The notes: generated by a model from the letters alone, not told the origin. A stretch of 64,000 nucleotides of DNA from Motiliproteus sp963974645 (GCA_963974645.1 CAXBEA010000004.1:1-64000); one strand, 5' to 3'. Shown: positions 46,228-55,441, counted from the stretch's first letter. Translations and numbers: made by a program.

Positions 46228-47115
46228 ATGTCAACAAAAGACCGCATGCTGGCGCTGCTCATCATCCTTGCTTGGGGGGTTAATTTTGTTGTTATCCGCT
46301 GGGGACTCGATGAACTGCCGCCCATACTGCTGGGGGCGCTAAGATTCAGCCTGGTCGCTTTTCCCGCAGTGCTTTTTATCCGCCCACCTAAACTACCGTT
46401 AAAGTGGCTACTGGCGTACGGCAGCACCATCAGCCTGGGGCAATTCGCGCTGCTATTTAGTGCCATGCATGCTGGCATGCCGGCAGGACTGGCCTCGCTG
46501 GTACTCCAGGCGCAAGCGATCTTCACCCTGATTTTTGCACTTATTTTTCTTGGCGAGCACTGGCATAAAATGCAGCTTGTCGCGCTACTCATCGCAGCCT
46601 CAGGTCTTGCACTACTAGCCAGTAAGACCGCTGACAACAGCTCGACGGCAATCGGTTTTCTACTCACGCTCGCCGCTGCCGCTGCCTGGGGGCTTGGCAA
46701 CATCATCAACCGCAAAATTGGTCAACTGGGCTCCGTCAATTTACTCAGTCTGGTTGTCTGGAGCGCGCTGATTCCACCACTCCCCTTTATATTGCTCTCG
46801 TACTGGCTAGAGGGTCCTGAGCTAATCTACAACAGCCTGAGCCAGATGGGGCCAAAATCCATGCTAGCGGTACTTTATCTAGCCGGTGTGGCTACCATTT
46901 TTGGTTATAGCAGCTGGGCACACCTGTTGAGGCACTATCCTGCATCCCAGGTCGCACCACTTACGCTGATGGTGCCCGTCGTCGGCCTGATAACAGCCTG
47001 GCTAGCTTTAGGCGAAACGCTAGGCCTCTGGCAGCTCGTAGGTATAGTTCTGGTTATGCTAGGGCTATTGGTGAACACCTTTGGCGCCAAACTATTCAAC
47101 CAGAAATCCGGCTGA
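46228..47115 (+). CDS. EamA family (DMT) exporter
   Basis: This is an inner-membrane transporter of the drug/metabolite superfamily, like E. coli EamA, which exports cysteine-pathway metabolites. The 295-residue protein has ten predicted helices in two EamA repeats (about 5-135 and 145-285). N-terminal LAWGVNFVVIRWGL and, in the second repeat, AAAAWGLGNIINRKIG mark the repeats. The substrate is unknown. It is the only plus-strand gene between 20231 and 50292. Confidence 0.85.
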   Translation: MSTKDRMLALLIILAWGVNFVVIRWGLDELPPILLGALRFSLVAFPAVLFIRPPKLPLKWLLAYGSTISLGQFALLFSAMHAGMPAGLASLVLQAQAIFTLIFALIFLGEHWHKMQLVALLIAASGLALLASKTADNSSTAIGFLLTLAAAAAWGLGNIINRKIGQLGSVNLLSLVVWSALIPPLPFILLSYWLEGPELIYNSLSQMGPKSMLAVLYLAGVATIFGYSSWAHLLRHYPASQVAPLTLMVPVVGLITAWLALGETLGLWQLVGIVLVMLGLLVNTFGAKLFNQKSG

Positions 47116-47171
47116 ATAGTCTCGATCGGCAATGCGCGGAACCTGGGGGCCGGCCTTTTTTTGTAGAAACG

Positions 47172-47699
47172 CTACACAAAAGAGTCTAATTTAAGCTCGC
47201 ATTTGTGTGAAAAGCCCCGAGAATTGTCAATAACACGGATCCAAACGGGATCTATGCGGTAAAAATTCGCATCCATCAGCCGCTGGCGAATTTTTTCTTC
47301 ATTGGGATTAGCCGGTCGCTGATAGAGCGCCTGTAACTGGGGTGATTTACCTAGGTACAGCGCCAGCACTCTCGCGTACTGGGATTTCGGAAGAGGCTTG
47401 GCTCTACCTCTAATCTGCAACCCTTTAACAGAGAGCCAATCGGAAGTATCGCCACTGATCGTCGCCGCCACATGCGGATTCCTGAGCAGATCCTGACAGT
47501 GTCGGGATTCGGGGCTGGATACAAAGTAGAGGTTTAGATTTTCATCGCTGACAAAGAAGAGCTGTGCCGCCCATGGCTCCTGAACATCTGCGACACCTTT
47601 AACAGAAGCAGAACGGCTTAGGGTTGCCAGCGCCAAGGCGCTGCAGGACTGCAACAGCTTGGCAATATCGGCCCGCAGCACAGCCTCAGAATCAATCAT
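47172..47699 (-). CDS. Pyridoxamine 5'-phosphate oxidase-fold (split-barrel flavin) protein
   Basis: The 175-residue protein has a split-barrel fold pattern of the PPOX class: ALATLSRSASVKG, then LYFVSSPESRHCQDLLRNPHVAATIS and LQIRGRAKPL. Such proteins bind FMN, F420 or heme, or have lost cofactors. A YhbP-like general role is possible. The start overlaps the ubiX stop by 8 bases, so the two are co-transcribed, which hints at a flavin link (inference). Confidence 0.75.
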   Translation of the reverse strand: MIDSEAVLRADIAKLLQSCSALALATLSRSASVKGVADVQEPWAAQLFFVSDENLNLYFVSSPESRHCQDLLRNPHVAATISGDTSDWLSVKGLQIRGRAKPLPKSQYARVLALYLGKSPQLQALYQRPANPNEEKIRQRLMDANFYRIDPVWIRVIDNSRGFSHKCELKLDSFV

Positions 47700-48279
47700 T
47701 ACCCGAGCCCATTGCAGTCCCTTGCCAGCGCTTTATCTGACCTGTTTCTATATCAAACAGATCCAACACCCGCACGACGCTATGGTTGATTAGGTCATCG
47801 ATAGATGATGGTTGGGTATAAAAAGCAGGCATCGGCGGGGCAATAATCGCTCCCAGCTGAGATGCCTCGTAAAGCAGCTTGCAATGCCCCTGATGGAGCG
47901 GAGTCTCACGTGGCATCAACACCAACCGCCGACACTCCTTCAAAACAACATCAGCAGCTCGGACAAGCAGGCTATCTGCATAGGAGTGGACTATCGCAGA
48001 CAGGGTTTTCATTGAACAGGGTGTAATGATCATGCCATCGGTTTTAAAAGAACCACTGGCAATACTAGCCGCTTGGTTACGATAGTTATGCACTACATCG
48101 GCCAGACTTTCGACCTCTTTTGCCGTCAACCCAGTCTCTATTTCTATATTCTTACGTGCGTAGCTACTCATGATCAGGTGTGTTTCGATCCCCGGCAGAT
48201 CACGAAGCAGCTGCAACAGACGAATGCCATAGATGACTCCGCTGGCTCCGCTCATACCGACAATTAATCGCTTATTCAT
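47692..48279 (-). CDS. ubiX: Flavin prenyltransferase UbiX
   Basis: UbiX attaches a dimethylallyl group to FMN to make the prenylated cofactor of UbiD decarboxylases in ubiquinone synthesis. The roughly 195-residue protein begins MNKRLIVGMSGASGVIYG and has the family signatures TPCSMKTLSAIVHSYADSL, the VLKECRRLVLMPRETPL block and PPMPAFY. The internal Met at 48279 is chosen as start because it matches known N-termini; the longer frame adds 13 unconserved residues. ubiD is not in the window. Confidence 0.94.
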   Translation of the reverse strand: MNKRLIVGMSGASGVIYGIRLLQLLRDLPGIETHLIMSSYARKNIEIETGLTAKEVESLADVVHNYRNQAASIASGSFKTDGMIITPCSMKTLSAIVHSYADSLLVRAADVVLKECRRLVLMPRETPLHQGHCKLLYEASQLGAIIAPPMPAFYTQPSSIDDLINHSVVRVLDLFDIETGQIKRWQGTAMGSGND

Positions 48280-48397
48280 AAATCTTTTAACCCTGTTGGC
48301 AAACCCGCATTGATTCAAAATTTCTGGCGTATACCAAACTCTGCATCCTTCATTACCTGGGTCAGACTAAAACATCCGGACATTAATAAGCCAAGCA

Positions 48398-49930
48398 CTA
48401 TACCCGCAAAAAAGAGCGTATTTTTTTGATCCAGCCACTGTCTTCAGCAGGCACTACTTTCACCTCAACAATACCCAAACTCTCACTGGCTTGCAGACTA
48501 TCCAGACCCGTTTCTCGCTCATTAATTTTAGCGGAAAGCTCCTCGGCGAGACCTGGATGATTGATCATCACCTCTTTAAATGACTCTTTCTCCATCCGGT
48601 AACAACGGCAATCTTCGAGCGCTACTACCGAGGCGATACGCGGCGATCCTTTCAGCAGCCCCATTTCACCGAAATAACTCCCGGACTTGAGATTAGACAG
48701 TATTTTTGGGGTCTGTCCAGGCATCTCTATATAGGCCTGTGCCTCCCCCTCGATCAAAAAGTAAAGCCAGTTTGCCCGGGCACCCTGCCGGGTAATGATA
48801 TCGCCCTTAGCAAAGGGCGCGTACTTTAGCCGCTGCGCGATATCCCGCAACTCCTCATCGGAAAAACGGTTAAACAACTTCATACTGCGCAACATATTAA
48901 CCAGATCTGTCACCTGTCGAGAGACCTTCATCTCATCCCGCTTATCGGTCTCTTTGGTCATCCGGATATGCTGCTCAGGATAGGCCAAGCGCATCCCTTC
49001 ACGCTGCATCGCTGAAAAAATATGGGTTCGCACGATCGAGTCGGTCGGATCATCTGGATGCAGATCGGTCAGCCAATAGCGCAACGCATAACGACCGTAG
49101 CTTTCCTCAAATCCCATCAGCACACAGGAGGGCTGTGGGTGTTTAGCGACATTCGGAATGTCCAGACTGCGAATCGCGGTTTCTATCACCTCAATCACAC
49201 GTGGCGGACGCTCTTGGTAGCCCACGTTAAACCAAATCCAGCGCCGCCATTGCACCGGGTCTTCACCGTGACGCCCTAGCACCAAAAACTTTCCCTTCAT
49301 CATCTGGCTGTTCGGCACAATCACCGTTTCCCAGTTACGCGTCTGCACCGCCGTATGCCGCCAGCGGATCTGCACCACCCGACCCGTGATCTCATCGAGC
49401 TTAATCCAATCACCGACATCAACCGAGTTATCCAGCTGGAGCGCCAACCCCGCCAGCAGGTTCCCAAGCGTGTCTTGCATCGAAAAAGCCACCATCGCGG
49501 TAATGACCGTGGATGTAGTGACGATGCTGGATAGCTCAAGACCGGCACCATGCAACTGCACCATGACCCAGCCTACATAGCCGATAAAGACGATGATATC
49601 TTCAAGAATGGTCGGTACTTTGAGACGCAACGCGGGAAGAATTAGTCTTAACACCAGCATCATGCTGAGGCGAATAAGTACCAGTCCCTCAATAAATTGG
49701 AACAACTCACGAATCCAGACACTGGCCGAGGTAAATCCGAAAACAAACAAAGCACCACTTGCCAACATACCCAGCAGACTCACTGCGTAAACTGTCAGGG
49801 TTATCAAGATTGCTTTTTTCCCAGCGGGATTAAAGCGTAGCAACAAGACACCTACGACCAAGCTGTAAACCACCAGCATGACCATGTCATCATGCCAAGC
49901 AAATAAATTTATGCTCTGCCAGATAGCCAT
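48398..49930 (-). CDS. MscS-type mechanosensitive channel with cyclic-nucleotide-binding domain
   Basis: The 510-residue protein has four or five membrane helices (about 15-170). The MscS pore helix and beta domain follow (about 150-300, with FSMQDTLGNLLAGLALQLDNSVDVGDWI). A C-terminal cyclic-nucleotide-binding domain (about 345-460, with GSYFGEMGLLKGSPRIASVVAL) is joined on. This fusion suggests a channel gated or tuned by cAMP or cGMP as well as tension. It is monocistronic; 79 bp separate it from the longer frame of ubiX. Confidence 0.9.
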   Translation of the reverse strand: MAIWQSINLFAWHDDMVMLVVYSLVVGVLLLRFNPAGKKAILITLTVYAVSLLGMLASGALFVFGFTSASVWIRELFQFIEGLVLIRLSMMLVLRLILPALRLKVPTILEDIIVFIGYVGWVMVQLHGAGLELSSIVTTSTVITAMVAFSMQDTLGNLLAGLALQLDNSVDVGDWIKLDEITGRVVQIRWRHTAVQTRNWETVIVPNSQMMKGKFLVLGRHGEDPVQWRRWIWFNVGYQERPPRVIEVIETAIRSLDIPNVAKHPQPSCVLMGFEESYGRYALRYWLTDLHPDDPTDSIVRTHIFSAMQREGMRLAYPEQHIRMTKETDKRDEMKVSRQVTDLVNMLRSMKLFNRFSDEELRDIAQRLKYAPFAKGDIITRQGARANWLYFLIEGEAQAYIEMPGQTPKILSNLKSGSYFGEMGLLKGSPRIASVVALEDCRCYRMEKESFKEVMINHPGLAEELSAKINERETGLDSLQASESLGIVEVKVVPAEDSGWIKKIRSFLRV

Positions 49931-50291
49931 CTATTCTCCAAAGTCGATCAGCTGTTACGCCCCTATCTATTTATTGCAGCGGGCAACTGCGCGAGATAAG
50001 CGCTTAATAATGATAGTGTACTTGATCAAAGGAAGGAGGTGCACGCACGAGTTAGTGTCGGCGCGATCAGGGGACTTAAGATGCCAGTTTCCAGGGTACA
50101 GCCTTACTCGAGACCTACAGAACCGTTCGCTCTGAACGACCAGTAACTGACCTACGCCCCAAACTAGAACCTAGCAACGATCGGCAATTTCCTGGGACCA
50201 CTATCCACCCCACATCAAACCCAGCAAGAAATCCTCAGAACAATGAACTACTTTTGGGGTAAGAAAGGTAAACAGTAATCGGAAAGTATCT
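49931..50291. other. Non-coding gap of 361 bp
   Basis: This divergent region lies between the MscS-like gene and the PagL-like gene and should hold both promoters. A GGAAGGAGGTG string at 50031-50041 looks like a Shine-Dalgarno, but no reading frame of note follows it. No repeat or hairpin of note was seen. Confidence 0.6.
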
Positions 50292-50855
50292 ATGCTTGTA
50301 CATTCCACTCGTATGTATGATGTTTTTTTATCTCTACTGGTTATCTGGCTGATCAACCTGTCGAACGCTCCTATGGCATATGCCGGTTCAGATGAGCAAC
50401 GCTTTCACCTAAGAGTCGGGGCACTGGCTCATAGCGTCGGTCCTCTTTCAGAGGGTGACGAATCGGGGGCAGATATAAACCTCGAGCTGATGTTTCCCCG
50501 TAACCCCCAGACCCGTCATTATTGGGGCAGGATGATCACGGGTACAAACCTGAATTTAAACCACGAAACCAGCCAAATATATATTGCCAGGGCTTGGCAG
50601 TTGAGCCTGCCTGTTTCATTTGTGCTCGAATATCAGTTTGGTTTTTCCATTCACAATGGAGAACTAAATTCGGCCGATTCAGATCGTCGGCAATTAGGCT
50701 CACGTCTACTGTTTCGAAATGCGTTTGAACTCGGCTGGCGCTGGGATTCAAATCGGATCTCTTTTATCTTCGACCACGCGTCCAATGCCGGGCTGCTGGA
50801 TGAGCGAAATCAGGGGATAGATAATATCGGTATGCGCTTATCCATTGGCCTCTGA
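50292..50855 (+). CDS. PagL-like lipid A 3-O-deacylase family outer-membrane protein
   Basis: PagL enzymes remove the 3-linked acyl chain of lipid A in the outer membrane. The 187-residue precursor has a signal peptide (to about residue 31, ending MAYAG) and alternating beta strands with an aromatic end. The C-terminal block FDHASNAGLLDERNQG carries the His and Ser of the PagL catalytic set (about residues 162 and 164). The Glu of the triad is not obvious; Asp in GIDNIG may stand in its place. The start could also be the Met at codon 8. Confidence 0.72.
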   Translation: MLVHSTRMYDVFLSLLVIWLINLSNAPMAYAGSDEQRFHLRVGALAHSVGPLSEGDESGADINLELMFPRNPQTRHYWGRMITGTNLNLNHETSQIYIARAWQLSLPVSFVLEYQFGFSIHNGELNSADSDRRQLGSRLLFRNAFELGWRWDSNRISFIFDHASNAGLLDERNQGIDNIGMRLSIGL

Positions 50856-50969
50856 CGCGTATCAGAACGCTACCGGCCAACGCCTCTCGCCAGTGAATAT
50901 TACTAGATCCTATTTGGCCTTAACTGGAGCGAACCCATCAATACGGGCAATAGTGCGTCGTCAAAGAGC

Positions 50970-51094
50970 AATTCGACCGCATCTTCCAGGGTGGCAACGG
51001 AGGCGATTGCCACCTGCTTGCTGACCTCATCGATAGAGGGTTAAAGATGTCCTGGCTACGCTCGGCGTCGGACGCATTTCGCCGCTTATCAGAT
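50970..51094 (-). pseudogene. Remnant of a methylmalonate-semialdehyde dehydrogenase gene (mmsA-like)
   Basis: Downstream of the aminotransferase the minus strand reads, in pieces, HLISGEM, then SQDIFNP, then SIDEVSKQVAIASVATLEDAVE. These match in order the N-terminus of MmsA-type aldehyde dehydrogenases (H-L-I-x-G, DIFNP, GEVxxQVxLAS). Two frame changes separate them and the other 400 or more residues are gone. Aminotransferase-mmsA pairs are common in beta-alanine catabolism, which supports the reading. The rest of 50856-51176 shows no recognisable gene. Confidence 0.72.
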
Positions 51095-51176
51095 GGCCAA
51101 CTGTATCCAAGGTATTTTCTTCAAATAAAATCTAGGCGAAGCCGCAGCTCCGCCACTGAAAAAGTTAAATCGGCGC

Positions 51177-52511
51177 TTAAGCCAGTTGGTTGATCGAATC
51201 GCCCAGGGCGTTGATCAGGCTGTCGATCTCTTCGCGCTGAGTGGTAAAAGGCAGGCCCAACTGGATAGTATCGCCGCCGTAACGGACATAATAGCCCTTG
51301 TCCCACATCTTCATCGCGATCTGGAACGGGCGCAGTTGCGGCTCGCCCGGTGCGTGCTCGATGCTCAGCGCGCCGGCAAAACCGTAGTTACGGATGTCGG
51401 CCACGTACTGGGTGCCTTTGAGGCTGTGCAGGGCTGATTCGAAGGTCGGCGACAGCTCGGTTACGCGGTCGATTAGGCCGTCATTATCGAGGATATCGAG
51501 CGAGGCCAGCGCTGCGGCACAGGCGACCGGATGGGCGGAGTAGGTGTAGCCGTGGGGCAGTTCTATCGCGTACTCAGGGCCACCGGTTTCCATAAAGCAA
51601 TCATAGATCTCCTGTTTCACGGCCACGGCACCCATAGGTACGGTACCGTTGGTGAGCTGCTTGGCCATGTTGATCATATCGGGGATTACACCGAACGCCT
51701 CGGCACCGGTTTTGGCCCCCATCCGACCGAAAGCGGTGATCACCTCGTCAAAGATCAATAGAATATTGTGTTGATCGCAGATCTGTCGCAGTCGCTGCAG
51801 GTAGCCCTGCGGCGGTGGCAGTACCCCGGCGGAACCGGCCAGCGGCTCGACAATCACCGCGGCTATATTGGAGGCGTCATGCAGTGCGATCTGCTCCAGC
51901 AGATCGTCGGCCAGATGGGCGCCGACCTCTGGCAAGCCGCGTACGAATTTATTTTCCGGCAACACCGTGTGGGGAAGATGATCGGCGTCCACTGCGGTGC
52001 CGAATAGAGCGCGGTTAGGGCCGATCCCGCCGACCGAAATACCACCGAAATTAACCCCGTGGTAGCCCTTGGCGCGGCCGATCAGCTTGGTCTTGCTGGC
52101 CTGGCCCCGCTTGCGCCAGTAGGCACGGGCGATTTTTAGCGAGGTCTCGGTGGCTTCGGAGCCGGAGCCAGTAAACATCACCCGGTTGATCCCTGCAGGC
52201 ATAAAGTCGGTGATCCGCTCGGCCAGCTTAAACGCTTTGGGGTGACCGAACTGGAATGCAGGTGAGTAATCCAGCTGTTTGATCTGCTGGCTGACCGCCT
52301 CGACAATCTCGGGGCGGCTATGGCCGGCACCGCAGGTCCATAGCCCTGACAAGGCATCAAAAACCTTGCGCCCCTCAGAATCGGTGTAGTAGTTACCCTC
52401 GGCAGAGACGATCATCCGAGGGTTCTTTTTAAACTCCCGGTTGCCGGTAAACGGCATCCAATGGGCGTCGAGGCTGAAGCTTCCGGCCTCGGGGCAAGTG
52501 AACGTGCTCAT
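51177..52511 (-). CDS. Omega-amino acid--pyruvate aminotransferase (class III)
   Basis: This PLP enzyme moves the terminal amino group of beta-alanine or similar amines to pyruvate. The 444-residue protein has HWMPFTGNREFK near the start, GLWTCGAGH, FTGSGSEATETSLKIAR, KGYHGVNFGG and FDEVITAFGRMG. The PLP-binding Lys is in NMAKQLTNGTVPMGAV (about 286), with HGYTYSAHPVA further on. It closely fits the BauA type. The partner mmsA downstream is reduced to a remnant. The neighbouring ABC transporter may supply amines. Confidence 0.92.
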   Translation of the reverse strand: MSTFTCPEAGSFSLDAHWMPFTGNREFKKNPRMIVSAEGNYYTDSEGRKVFDALSGLWTCGAGHSRPEIVEAVSQQIKQLDYSPAFQFGHPKAFKLAERITDFMPAGINRVMFTGSGSEATETSLKIARAYWRKRGQASKTKLIGRAKGYHGVNFGGISVGGIGPNRALFGTAVDADHLPHTVLPENKFVRGLPEVGAHLADDLLEQIALHDASNIAAVIVEPLAGSAGVLPPPQGYLQRLRQICDQHNILLIFDEVITAFGRMGAKTGAEAFGVIPDMINMAKQLTNGTVPMGAVAVKQEIYDCFMETGGPEYAIELPHGYTYSAHPVACAAALASLDILDNDGLIDRVTELSPTFESALHSLKGTQYVADIRNYGFAGALSIEHAPGEPQLRPFQIAMKMWDKGYYVRYGGDTIQLGLPFTTQREEIDSLINALGDSINQLA

Positions 52512-53151
52512 GAGCTACTCCTGTCAGGATCCCTGTGGATCGAGTTATTATTACAAGCCAGCTGCTGATAGTACGCCCTGCCTCGTTATTGACAAACTTT
52601 GCCTGCCTACATAGGTTAAATAAATTTTTACTACGGCTTAGTTAAACATTTGATAACCAATAGAGGGGGATGATGAAGAGAGGAGAATTCAAGGGGCAGG
52701 GTCCGGATGCGGTGATTAACATCCGTATGGCTCACCCTAATACCTCTGCGCCATTTCCCTAAACTATCGAAAGATAAAACATTTATTAGCTAAATCCAGA
52801 CCAACTCGCATAATGTCCATGGTAGGCCCCCTCTGTTTGATTGGTAGCGACAACTCCAATCTGGCACCTAGATGCCGCTTGAGAGGGGGTCCATGCCATT
52901 TTCTACATCATGGCGCGAACCAGGTATCAAAAAAACCCCCTAAACGCACCATCCTCACCCCTTAAAAAACATCATCCAATCCTTTGGTCTATAATAATAT
53001 TCTTGGCATTTATGGGGTCACTTCCCTGTTGCTTCAGCATTCCAAACTAGGCACACTCAAGCTCAATCCAATTTATTCAACTGGTCAAAAAACTAGACAA
53101 TACCGGTTATCTTTACCAACGATCCGCCATGCTAATTAAGGTTACCTATCG
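52512..53151. other. Long non-coding region (640 bp) between aminotransferase and ABC operon
   Basis: This divergent upstream region is unusually long for the window. It holds the palindromic element at 52812-52900 and a smaller hairpin, CGGATG/CATCCG, around 52705-52732. A run of A residues at 52929-52935 precedes CCCCC. No coding frame is recognised. Promoters of the genes on both sides must lie here. Confidence 0.6.
52812..52900. repeat. 89-bp imperfect palindrome folding as a three-way junction
   Basis: The two ends are complementary over about 17 bp in three blocks: AATG/CATT (52812/52897), CATGG/CCATG (52818/52891) and CCCCCTCT/AGAGGGGG (52827/52882). Inside lie two further stems: GATTGG/CCAATC (52839-52861) and GGCA/TGCC (52863-52876). 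The result is a basal stem with two side hairpins. It could be a structured RNA, a small mobile-element remnant or a protein-binding site. The strand is undecided. Confidence 0.65.
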
Positions 53152-54270
53152 ATGAGCACTGCTTCAGTTTCAACTAGCCCGGCCTCCGATGACCAGTACG
53201 TCCGTTTCATCAACGTCAAGAAAAGCTACGATCAGAAGAACCTAGTCGTCAAAGACTTCAATCTCGATATCAAGAAGGGCGAGTTCGTTACCCTGTTGGG
53301 GCCTTCGGGTTCGGGCAAGACCACTTGCCTGATGATGCTGGCCGGGTTCGAGGATGTCACCAGTGGCAGCATTCTTGTCAACGGCCAGCCGGTTACCAAC
53401 GTCGCCCCCTACCATCGCAACATCGGCATGGTGTTTCAGCATTATGCGCTATTTCCACATATGACCATCGCCGAGAACCTCGCCTACCCGCTCAAGGTTC
53501 GCAAGATCGCCGCGAACGAGGTCGACCGGCGGGTGATGGAATCGCTGGCGCTGGTCGAACTAACCGATTTCGCCAAGCGCTTCCCGGGACAGCTCTCCGG
53601 TGGCCAGAAGCAACGAGTGGCGCTGGCACGGTCACTGATTTTCGAACCCAGCATCGTATTGATGGATGAACCTCTCGGGGCGCTTGATAAGAACCTGCGC
53701 GAGCAGATGCAGTTCGAAATCAAACGGCTCCATGAAGATCTCGGTTTCACCGCCATCTACGTCACCCACGATCAGACCGAAGCGTTGACGATGTCGGACC
53801 GGATCGCGGTATTCGACGACGGCGTGGTGCAGCAGTGCGCCGCCCCCGATGTGCTGTACGAGCAGCCTGCCAACGCCTTTGTGGCTGACTTTATCGGTGA
53901 AAATAACCATATCCCCGGCACCGTCCACCAGATCGATAACGGCGTGGCGCAGGTCCGCCTCGAAGACGGTACCCTGGCAACAAGCGCCAATCCCAACTGT
54001 CCGCCGCAGGGGCAACCCTGCGTACTGACGATTCGACCGGAAAATCTGTTTATCGCCGGCGACCAGCCGCTCGATAACAGCATCGATGCTGATTTCATCA
54101 CCCGACTCTATGTCGGTGATTCGATCCGTTATTTCTTCAAGATGGCCGGTGGCTCCGAGCTAATGGTGAAAGCCCTCAACGACCGGATGGCTCCCGATAT
54201 TGCCCCTGGCGCTCGCACCCGTTTAACCTGGGCTACCGAGGGAGGTTTAGCATTGAGTGCCGAGGGCTGA
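53152..54270 (+). CDS. Polyamine-type ABC transporter ATP-binding protein (PotA-like)
   Basis: This is the ATPase subunit of an amine or spermidine/putrescine-type importer. The 372-residue protein has Walker A GPSGSGKTT (about 51), a Q-loop in MVFQHYALFPH, the signature LSGGQKQRVALARS (about 150), Walker B VLMDEPLGALD and the H-loop THDQTEA. A C-terminal TOBE domain (about 285-365) follows. It is first in a four-gene operon ordered ATPase, binding protein, permease, permease. Confidence 0.93.
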   Translation: MSTASVSTSPASDDQYVRFINVKKSYDQKNLVVKDFNLDIKKGEFVTLLGPSGSGKTTCLMMLAGFEDVTSGSILVNGQPVTNVAPYHRNIGMVFQHYALFPHMTIAENLAYPLKVRKIAANEVDRRVMESLALVELTDFAKRFPGQLSGGQKQRVALARSLIFEPSIVLMDEPLGALDKNLREQMQFEIKRLHEDLGFTAIYVTHDQTEALTMSDRIAVFDDGVVQQCAAPDVLYEQPANAFVADFIGENNHIPGTVHQIDNGVAQVRLEDGTLATSANPNCPPQGQPCVLTIRPENLFIAGDQPLDNSIDADFITRLYVGDSIRYFFKMAGGSELMVKALNDRMAPDIAPGARTRLTWATEGGLALSAEG

Positions 54271-54385
54271 CATAGCATGCCCGGTTTCACCCCTGTTTCT
54301 AACGACGTTCGGATCTAAACGATCAACAGGCTTAAACAACCTGGAAGTAAAGCAGCAATAAAAAACGACAGAGGAAATAACAATA

Positions 54386-55441
54386 ATGAACAAACTTAGA
54401 CAACTCGGCGCGGCTATCGCGCTCTGCACCGCCGCAGCGCCTGTGCTAGCCGACCAACTCACCGCCGTTTCCTTCGGTGGTGCTTATGGCGCCGCCCAGC
54501 AAAAACATATGATCGATCCTTTTATGAAGAAGACCGGCCATAAGATCCTGTTCGAAAACTACTCCGGGGGTATCGCCGAGATCAAAGCCCAGGTCGAAAG
54601 TGGCAACATTCTGTGGGATGTGGTCGACATCGAAGTGATCGACCTGGAGCGCGCCTGTTCCGAAGGTCTGCTGGAAGTGTTCCCGCACGATACCCTGCCC
54701 GCCGGGGATGACGGCACCAAAGCCAGCGAGGACTTCTCCAAAGCCGCTCTGGCTAACGAGTGTGGCGTCGGCAATATCGTCTGGACCGTACTGTTCGCCT
54801 ACAACCACGACACCATCAAAGGCGGCAACCCCAATACCATCAACGATCTTTTCAACACCGCAAAATTCCCAGGCAAGCGCGCACTGCGAAAGCGTCCACA
54901 GGTCAACATGGAATGGGCACTGATAGCCGACGGCGTACCCAAGGACAAGGTCTACGAAGTGCTGGCCACCGACGCGGGCCAAAAGCAGGCGTTCGCCAAA
55001 CTCGACAGTATCAAGGGTGATCTGGTCTGGTTTGACAGCTGGTCCCAGGCTCCACAGCTGCTGAACGACGGCGGCGCGGTGATGGTCCAGTCGGCCAACG
55101 GCCGTTTCTTCGACGCCATCCAGAAAGATCAGAAGCCGTTCGAAATGGTCTGGGATGCGCACGTTTACGACCTCGACGTCTGGGCTATCGTTAAAGGCAC
55201 CAAGAACAAGGCGCTGGCCGAAGAGTTTGTTCGCTTCGCCACCGGTTCCAAGCCTTTGAGTGGCATGCCCGAAGTGGCCTACGGCCCGACTCGTACCTCG
55301 TCTTACGCTTATGTCGACAAGGCGGTTATTCCTAAGTTGCCATCGGCTCACCTAGACGAAGGCCTGAAAGCATCGGGCGTTTTCTGGGCTGACTATGGTG
55401 AGTCCCTAGGAGAAAAGTTCAACGAGTGGTTGTTGAATTAA
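54386..55441 (+). CDS. Polyamine-type ABC transporter substrate-binding protein (PotD-like)
   Basis: This periplasmic binding protein decides the substrate of the importer. The 351-residue precursor has a signal peptide ending AAAPVLA (about residue 22). The mature part shows AVSFGGAYGAAQQKHMI, DVVDIEVIDLERAC and GVGNIVWTVLFAYNHD, typical of the extracellular solute-binding group with PotD and PotF. The exact ligand is not readable. Its last codons are the first copy of a 13-bp tandem repeat that continues past the stop. Confidence 0.9.
   Translation: MNKLRQLGAAIALCTAAAPVLADQLTAVSFGGAYGAAQQKHMIDPFMKKTGHKILFENYSGGIAEIKAQVESGNILWDVVDIEVIDLERACSEGLLEVFPHDTLPAGDDGTKASEDFSKAALANECGVGNIVWTVLFAYNHDTIKGGNPNTINDLFNTAKFPGKRALRKRPQVNMEWALIADGVPKDKVYEVLATDAGQKQAFAKLDSIKGDLVWFDSWSQAPQLLNDGGAVMVQSANGRFFDAIQKDQKPFEMVWDAHVYDLDVWAIVKGTKNKALAEEFVRFATGSKPLSGMPEVAYGPTRTSSYAYVDKAVIPKLPSAHLDEGLKASGVFWADYGESLGEKFNEWLLN

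Noticed and set aside
47134..47166. GGGGGCCGGCC followed by seven T residues as a terminator of the eamA gene
   Set aside because: The palindrome GGCCGGCC leaves no room for a loop, so a stable hairpin is doubtful.
50031..50041. GGAAGGAGGTG as the ribosome site of a small gene
   Set aside because: No start codon with a meaningful reading frame follows at proper spacing.
52818..52895. Hammerhead ribozyme reading of the three-way junction
   Set aside because: The conserved core (CUGANGA and GAA at the junction) is absent on both strands.
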